From IMG/VR virus record IMGVR_UViG_3300034093_001163, positions 1 through 47,011 of that record: a stretch of 47,011 nt of DNA. The stretch is one strand, 5' to 3'. Within the stretch, counting starts at the first letter, position 1. Each line of letters begins with the position of its first letter. Below the pieces are notes generated by a model. It made no database searches and was not told the origin of the DNA. It was given only the letters and a program-made list of their open reading frames with translations. Shown here piece by piece: positions 42,840 to 47,011 of the stretch. A program made the position numbers and the translations under genes. The DNA comes from a virus.

Positions 42840-43859
42840 TTACAAAAATGTTCCTTTACCATCCAATAACATATAATCTTTAAAACTAGTACCATCTATA
42901 AATCCTATATGTAAATGGTCAGCACTACTATCCGGAAAGTCCATTACTTCGCCTACAAATGTTCCTTTTAAAATAGGTTTACCACCACCCGTTAATATAT
43001 TCTTTGGCATATTTTTTAAATGTGTCATATAAATTTTTCTACCATCTTCACTTCGTATTACAATTCCCGCTCCGAATAATTTTTTACCATCTTTAACAAT
43101 TACAGTAGGACCATAATCTGATGTTACTTCTATTATGCCACCAATTGGTGTATAACATGGTGTACCAATCTTTGTAAAAATATCAACTGCATTGCCACTA
43201 TGCCAACCTGGGAAACCTTTGTGTGATAATGTGTTTCCATCATAGACTACGGTTGCACCACCAAATAACATAGTTGAAGTGGGTGCACCTAGTCTAGCAG
43301 TAACATTGGGAACTTTATATCCAGTCCAATTTATTACACCAGGAGCAGGTGTGGAAAGTGGAGGATATAATGAATTTGTAATAATTAATCCAGTTACTGT
43401 TGCTAAATGTTGTTGTGCCCAAAATACAAAAATATCAACTAATGTTTTTGGTGTAGTTGTAGGTGGGATTATAAATGCAGGCTTCCATATGCCGGGACTA
43501 ATTACCATATTATAATAAACTCCAATATTTCCAACAGTACCAGGTGCTGGTATTATTGGTATTGGAAATTCATTTAAAACTGCCGAGCTCCAATATGCAA
43601 TCACACCACTACCCATAGCACCAACCAAATCATATGGTAGTGGTGATACTTGTCCTTGTTGTAATGCAAATTTAAATAAGGTTTTCATCATTTCCACATT
43701 ACCCTGCTTTACACTTGCCATACTAATAGTATCAGTTCCCCTCTTTATACAAGCATCATATTCTTGCGCATATGTCTTAGCTACCAAATCTATATCACCA
43801 ATTGCATTTGGATTTTCACTTAATCTAATTATATTTTGTTTAAATGTTACCCAAGACAT
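42840..43859 (-). CDS. M23 metallopeptidase domain protein, probable tail lysin
   Basis: This 339-residue protein joins an N-terminal baseplate-like region (about 1-150) to an M23/LytM zinc peptidase (about 215-320). Zinc-ligand and catalytic residues are visible: His220 and Asp226 in GWHSGNAVDIF, His280 in YMTHLKN, and His315/His317 in DHLHIGF. M23 enzymes cut peptidoglycan cross-links. Next to a gp5-like spike that has no visible lysozyme domain, this is a good candidate for the tail-associated lysin that locally opens the cell wall. It follows that spike gene by 1 nt. The N-terminal half has no recognised family. Confidence 0.85.
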   Translation of the reverse strand: MSWVTFKQNIIRLSENPNAIGDIDLVAKTYAQEYDACIKRGTDTISMASVKQGNVEMMKTLFKFALQQGQVSPLPYDLVGAMGSGVIAYWSSAVLNEFPIPIIPAPGTVGNIGVYYNMVISPGIWKPAFIIPPTTTPKTLVDIFVFWAQQHLATVTGLIITNSLYPPLSTPAPGVINWTGYKVPNVTARLGAPTSTMLFGGATVVYDGNTLSHKGFPGWHSGNAVDIFTKIGTPCYTPIGGIIEVTSDYGPTVIVKDGKKLFGAGIVIRSEDGRKIYMTHLKNMPKNILTGGGKPILKGTFVGEVMDFPDSSADHLHIGFIDGTSFKDYMLLDGKGTFL

Positions 43860-43860
43860 C

Positions 43861-45090
43861 TTATGATAATTGATTTCGTTGACTTAAAATACTATTCAAT
43901 TTTGATTTAATCATACCAAAATCAGGTGCGTTTATTGGGCCTGGTGCAGATGGACCGGCTGGTGTTAAATATTGCTGTTGCCCTATTGCGTCAATCAACT
44001 CACCTAATAAAGCTACTAAAGTTTCACCTTTAACCATAGCTTCTAAATCCACACTGCCAAAAAACATTGTACCATTTCCAGTTACAAAGTTTATATCCCT
44101 ATCATTTGTTATAATATTAATATTATCACCAACACTTATATCAATACCACCTTTGTTATCAATTGACATTGAACCATCTGATATAAATCCATAATTCTTT
44201 TTTGAATAAAATAACATTTCTGCATTTTTTGCTGAAAGTATTATTCTACCTGAGCTAAGAAGCAGTTGGTCACCAATTAATTTTGTTGGATAATCTTCAA
44301 ATGATTCCGGTTTGGTTTGAAAATCACCCTTACCCTTTTCATCTACTATTCCCGGTATGAATCCTAATTGATATTCTCCAGATGTTAAAGCTATTATTGA
44401 ACCATCTTTATTAATATCTTCTTCAACATTTGAATTTTCTTCTTTTTTTCTATTATCAGCAGATTCACCATTTCTAATTATTATATTTGGTGCAAATCTA
44501 TTTTTTGGATTATTAAACCCAGAAAATCTTATTGATTGACCAAATCTAGATTGTATTAAAGAATCACCTTCATATAATTTTAATTTGTGAAGTTTTTCTT
44601 GAGGATTGTAGTATTTACCAAATCCACTATATAAATCAGAATCTCCTTTATTTGATTTTGGAATTCCCGTAATAGCTACGCTTTTATAATTTTTTGCTGT
44701 ATTTTGTGCTTGTGGTTTTTCGGGAAATTTATTTTTTATTAAATTTGAATTTGCAGATATTGATGGATTTGCTTCGTTACCAATTCTACTATAAGTGTAT
44801 TGCCCAGTATCACTTTCATGTATTTTTACTATTTCATTCTTTAGAGGAATGTTTATAAAATTTTTATCAGCTGGGTGCGCTATTGATAATTGAGATGAAT
44901 CTGCTGATAAATTATTCGGGTTTCTAAATCTAATAGACCCTATAAATGCTCCACCACCTTTAGTTTGCTTAGCTATTTCATGTGAATCATCTAAACAAAT
45001 ATCATATACTACACCCGTATTTTTGGGTATTAGATTTATATTAGTTTTTGCAGATGCGTTACTATGTAATATTCTATCGTTAAATCCCAT
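43861..45090 (-). CDS. gp5-like baseplate spike (OB-fold and beta-helix), without lysozyme domain
   Basis: This 409-residue protein has an N-terminal OB-like domain (about 20-105): TGVVYDICLDDSHEIA, then GSIRFRNPNNLS and NIPLKNEIVKIHE. The middle is Asn/Lys-rich, and the C-terminus is built of short strands (KNAEMLFYSKKNYGFISDGS, then SIDNKGGIDISVGDNINIIT), fitting a beta-helix spike. Unlike T4 gp5 there is no lysozyme domain between them; the peptidase next door may take over that role. It ends in a helical, Pro-rich tail. The function as a membrane-puncturing spike is inferred from fold and gene order. Confidence 0.72.
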   Translation of the reverse strand: MGFNDRILHSNASAKTNINLIPKNTGVVYDICLDDSHEIAKQTKGGGAFIGSIRFRNPNNLSADSSQLSIAHPADKNFINIPLKNEIVKIHESDTGQYTYSRIGNEANPSISANSNLIKNKFPEKPQAQNTAKNYKSVAITGIPKSNKGDSDLYSGFGKYYNPQEKLHKLKLYEGDSLIQSRFGQSIRFSGFNNPKNRFAPNIIIRNGESADNRKKEENSNVEEDINKDGSIIALTSGEYQLGFIPGIVDEKGKGDFQTKPESFEDYPTKLIGDQLLLSSGRIILSAKNAEMLFYSKKNYGFISDGSMSIDNKGGIDISVGDNINIITNDRDINFVTGNGTMFFGSVDLEAMVKGETLVALLGELIDAIGQQQYLTPAGPSAPGPINAPDFGMIKSKLNSILSQRNQLS

Positions 45091-45091
45091 A

Positions 45092-45484
45092 TTATTTCAT
45101 TTTCTTTTTTAATTCATCTAACTCAAATTCCAAATCATCAACTCTTTCAACTTCCTGCTTAGTATCTTCCAAATCTCTAAGTAATTGTTCTTTCTCAAAT
45201 GCTGATAAGAATCCTTCCTGTCCTTCGGTTTTCTTTTCAGACGCTATAATCTTAGTTGCTATTGTTGCTAATTTAACTAATTGGTCATCATTCCTAACTG
45301 AACTATCAATTAGTCCACCAATAACAGGACCCAAAGTTCCCATGTCTCCTGCGTGTCTAACCATTTTCTTTAGTTCCTCTATTAGAGCACTAATCTTTGT
45401 TTTTTTAGAAACTTGGTTGTTATAGATATCCTCAAAAAGACCACTTAATGATTTACCTTTGAATAATTCGAATTCTGTTGACAT
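45092..45484 (-). CDS. Small baseplate-cluster protein of unknown function
   Basis: This 130-residue helical protein has FKGKSLSGLFEDIYNNQVSK (about 8-27) and IDSSVRNDDQLVKLATIATK (about 64-83), patterns I recall in conserved hypothetical proteins next to the baseplate spike of marine T4-like phages. The C-terminus (about 98-130) is acidic coiled coil. It precedes the spike gene by 1 nt and has its own late-type promoter 26 nt upstream. A spike or hub assembly factor is a reasonable guess. Confidence 0.55.
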   Translation of the reverse strand: MSTEFELFKGKSLSGLFEDIYNNQVSKKTKISALIEELKKMVRHAGDMGTLGPVIGGLIDSSVRNDDQLVKLATIATKIIASEKKTEGQEGFLSAFEKEQLLRDLEDTKQEVERVDDLEFELDELKKKMK

Positions 45485-45510
45485 ATTAATATATTTACAT
45501 TTTGTATGTA

Positions 45511-45520
45511 TATAAATATG
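45511..45520 (-). promoter_or_regulatory. Putative phage late promoter
   Basis: The minus strand reads CCATATTTATATACATAC, 26 nt before the ATG at 45484. It carries the recurrent ATATTTAT core with TATA extension. Confidence 0.5.
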
Positions 45521-45540
45521 GTTCTATTAAAATGTTGAAA

Positions 45541-46356
45541 TTAAATTGGGATTACTTCGATTGTAATCTTTGGTTGATATCCTTCAGGCAATTGTCTATT
45601 AATACCTTTGAATTCATCCACCTTACCTTTAAAGTAAGTTATTTGTAATATACGGTCTGTCAGATTCATTACCGTTTGCGAAGAAGTAGACATTTCTTCC
45701 GTATCTCTTTTCATATTCAATTGAGGTTTCTTTGGAAAGTATTCCTTTCTCATAGCTTGTGCTATTGCTTTCCAATCTTCTACCTTATCAACTGATTTCT
45801 CAGCTGATATCTTTCTCAATTTTGAACTTAGATATTTTTCACCATTTGTATATCCAGCATCGGTGAACATGTGTCCGTGATTTGTACGAACAACAGGTGA
45901 TTCAGAATTTTGAAGTTTAACATCAGGCTTATGCTTTGATGTAGTTTCAATACTAACCATATGTTTTGTAGATGATACAAATGTATGACCTTTCAAAGAC
46001 AATCCACTCTTACCCTTATATGATAGTGCAGCTCGTACTGCATCAATTAAAGTAGGTTGCTTAATGATGTTTCTCATCTTATCACCATCAGGTCCAGGTT
46101 TACCAGCTTTCTTTACAAGCTTAGCTTCAGCTTCATCGTGTCCAACTAATAGTGCTGAGTTTACAACACCAATTCCATTTTCGTTTAAACCCTCACTCCA
46201 ATCAGTTATTAAATCGTGCAGATATGCAACTTCCACACCATCAATGATAGTATGTACAATTTCTAAAGAAGGATTATAAGCCCTATCTCTATTTTTAGCT
46301 AGGATAAACTTATCTTTAATTTCTTTAGATACGATTATGCACTCTGAAAGTTTCAT
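45541..46356 (-). CDS. NTN-hydrolase, peptidase C45 / acyltransferase-like
   Basis: This 271-residue protein looks like an N-terminal-nucleophile amidohydrolase of the C45/choloylglycine-hydrolase group. The candidate nucleophile Cys6 starts a strand (SECIIVSKEI) and is followed by ILAKNRDRAY with the typical NRD at 22-24. DWSEGLNENGIGVVNSALL (52-70) fits the G-x-N-E-x-G motif, VVRTNHGHMF (155-164) the T-N-H motif, and SSQTVMNLTDRILQITYF the C-terminal strand pair. Cys is preceded by five residues, so maturation would need cleavage after Glu5. The substrate is unknown: a cell-wall amide, an acyl-homoserine lactone or a virion peptide are possibilities. It is unusual next to baseplate genes. 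Confidence 0.7.
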   Translation of the reverse strand: MKLSECIIVSKEIKDKFILAKNRDRAYNPSLEIVHTIIDGVEVAYLHDLITDWSEGLNENGIGVVNSALLVGHDEAEAKLVKKAGKPGPDGDKMRNIIKQPTLIDAVRAALSYKGKSGLSLKGHTFVSSTKHMVSIETTSKHKPDVKLQNSESPVVRTNHGHMFTDAGYTNGEKYLSSKLRKISAEKSVDKVEDWKAIAQAMRKEYFPKKPQLNMKRDTEEMSTSSQTVMNLTDRILQITYFKGKVDEFKGINRQLPEGYQPKITIEVIPI

Positions 46357-46629
46357 TTAGAATCCTATTGAAATTACATCACCATCTGCTTCAACCCAAC
46401 GAATTTTTAATGCTAATAATTTTTTAAGAGTATCAGCTCCAAAACGATAACCAGTTCCAAAATTGCCTCTTGCTGGAATATCTACAACCATTCCGTGAAT
46501 ACCAGCAAAAATTTGAGAATGGTCTGCACCAATTACTTTTTGAAATGCCACAACCTGTTTTTGTTGAATAGGTTTTAATTCTTTGAATTTTATTTCCGAT
46601 GCTTCGTTTAATTGAGTAAGTTTTATCAT
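46357..46629 (-). CDS. Small protein of unknown function
   Basis: This 90-residue protein begins MIKLTQLNEASEIKFKELKP and continues with a helix and then a beta-rich C-terminus (GMVVDIPARGNFGTGYRFGA, then IRWVEADGDVISIGF). It directly abuts the NTN-hydrolase gene (ends at 46357, the neighbour starts at 46356) and follows another small gene by 11 nt. The MIKL start is shared in style with the next gene upstream. No family recognised. Confidence 0.5.
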   Translation of the reverse strand: MIKLTQLNEASEIKFKELKPIQQKQVVAFQKVIGADHSQIFAGIHGMVVDIPARGNFGTGYRFGADTLKKLLALKIRWVEADGDVISIGF

Positions 46630-46640
46630 ATTATTTATTA

Positions 46641-46955
46641 TTAAAATGCTCCATTTACTTCTTTAGCTGCATCAGAACCATACTTTGATTTAACTTTGCT
46701 AACTAAATCTTTTAGGATACTACTTCTATATTTGATAAGTTCATTTGGCATTGAACCTTCTATTGTATGTATTGTTTGAATTGCCTGTAATAACTTAACA
46801 GACTTTGTATCGTTTAAAAATGTTGCTAATTCTAATACAGAACCAGTATGGTCATTTCTATCAGTTAGTTTAGCTATCTTAGCTACTATTTGTTTAGTAT
46901 CTAAAGATTCAGTTACTTTAGGTTTTCCAGTTACAATACCCATTAATTTTATCAT
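46641..46955 (-). CDS. Small helical protein of unknown function
   Basis: This 104-residue protein is mostly helical with a MIKLMGIVTGKPKVTESLDT start, a helical bundle-like middle (ELATFLNDTKSVKLLQAIQT) and a charged C-terminus. Its ATG is 1 nt after the stop of the gene cut by the right edge, so it is part of the same transcript. No known family or motif. Confidence 0.5.
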   Translation of the reverse strand: MIKLMGIVTGKPKVTESLDTKQIVAKIAKLTDRNDHTGSVLELATFLNDTKSVKLLQAIQTIHTIEGSMPNELIKYRSSILKDLVSKVKSKYGSDAAKEVNGAF

Positions 46956-46956
46956 C

Positions 46957-47011
46957 TTATTTCTTTAATTTAAGTTTCCAATAAACACCACCTCTAACGT
47001 ATGGAGTAAAT
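46957..47011 (-). CDS. Partial CDS (C-terminus) cut by the right edge
   Basis: The minus strand encodes the last 17 residues, FTPYVRGGVYWKLKLKK, ending with a TAA at 46957-46959. The sequence is open to the right edge and lies 1 nt upstream of the next gene, so it is a real gene rather than noise. Too little is present to name it; the strand-like end would suit a structural protein. Confidence 0.5.
   Translation of the reverse strand, partial: FTPYVRGGVYWKLKLKK

Noticed and set aside
1-47011. tRNA genes, CRISPR arrays, insertion sequences, integrase or attachment sites
   Set aside because: Intergenic gaps are almost all shorter than 100 nt and none shows a cloverleaf, repeat-spacer pattern or terminal inverted repeats.

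Overview
This window is part of the genome of a T4-like tailed phage (contractile-tail, myovirus type) that probably infects a member of the Bacteroidota. The T4-like assignment rests on a recognisable set of T4-type morphogenesis proteins: large terminase (gp17-like), portal (gp20-like), prohead protease (gp21-like) and the baseplate wedge pair gp25-like/gp6-like, plus a DnaG/gp61-type primase and SbcD/SbcC (gp47/gp46-type) recombination functions. The host inference rests on strong AT-richness and on two intergenic sequences that fit the Bacteroidota sigma promoter pattern (TTTG-N20-TAnnTTTG). No host gene, integrase, tRNA or CRISPR array was seen. Coding density is very high and every gene except one lies on the minus strand.

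Layout, read in the direction of transcription from high to low coordinates. (1) 47.0-28.3 kb: two small unknown genes, an NTN-hydrolase (C45-like) protein, a baseplate-adjacent small protein, an OB-fold/beta-helix gp5-like spike, an M23 peptidase (probably the tail lysin), gp25-like and gp6-like wedge proteins, then a long run of virion proteins including a DNRLRE-like protein, a 1717-residue protein with PEGA-like and LamG-like regions, and two paralogous tail proteins separated by a clear terminator. (2) 28.3-23.1 kb: a replication/recombination block with a GIY-YIG nuclease-like protein, primase and a single-chain SbcD-SbcC fusion. (3) About 22.9 kb: the only plus-strand gene, a 57-residue ribbon-helix-helix-like protein with a tandem 12-bp repeat in front of it. 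(4) 22.8-11.3 kb: a 2457-residue tail fibre with a C-terminal S74 chaperone, followed by a three-domain GT4-methyltransferase-GT25-like enzyme and a BAHT/TibC-like O-heptosyltransferase, bracketed by two paralogous coiled-coil proteins. (5) 11.3-0 kb: an NMN adenylyltransferase-DUF5661-ligase fusion, then the DNA packaging and head block (zinc-binding protein, terminase, portal, small head-cluster proteins, protease, DUF3008-type protein and the start of a probable scaffold or capsid gene).

Two promoter classes are visible. An AT-rich element with coding-strand core ATA[T/C]TTAT lies upstream of most virion-gene operons, and also, correctly oriented, upstream of the lone plus-strand gene; it is the best candidate for a phage-specific (late) promoter. 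Host-type TTTG/TAnnTTTG promoters lie in front of the glycosyltransferase operon and the primase-SbcDC operon, suggesting early expression of those two.

The most interesting content is the glycan-modification cassette directly downstream of the giant fibre gene. The BAHT-like enzyme keeps its four-cysteine metal finger and its GD motif, which suggests that this phage may decorate its own fibre, or a host surface protein, with sugars. The nucleotidyltransferase-ligase fusion and the promoter architecture come next.
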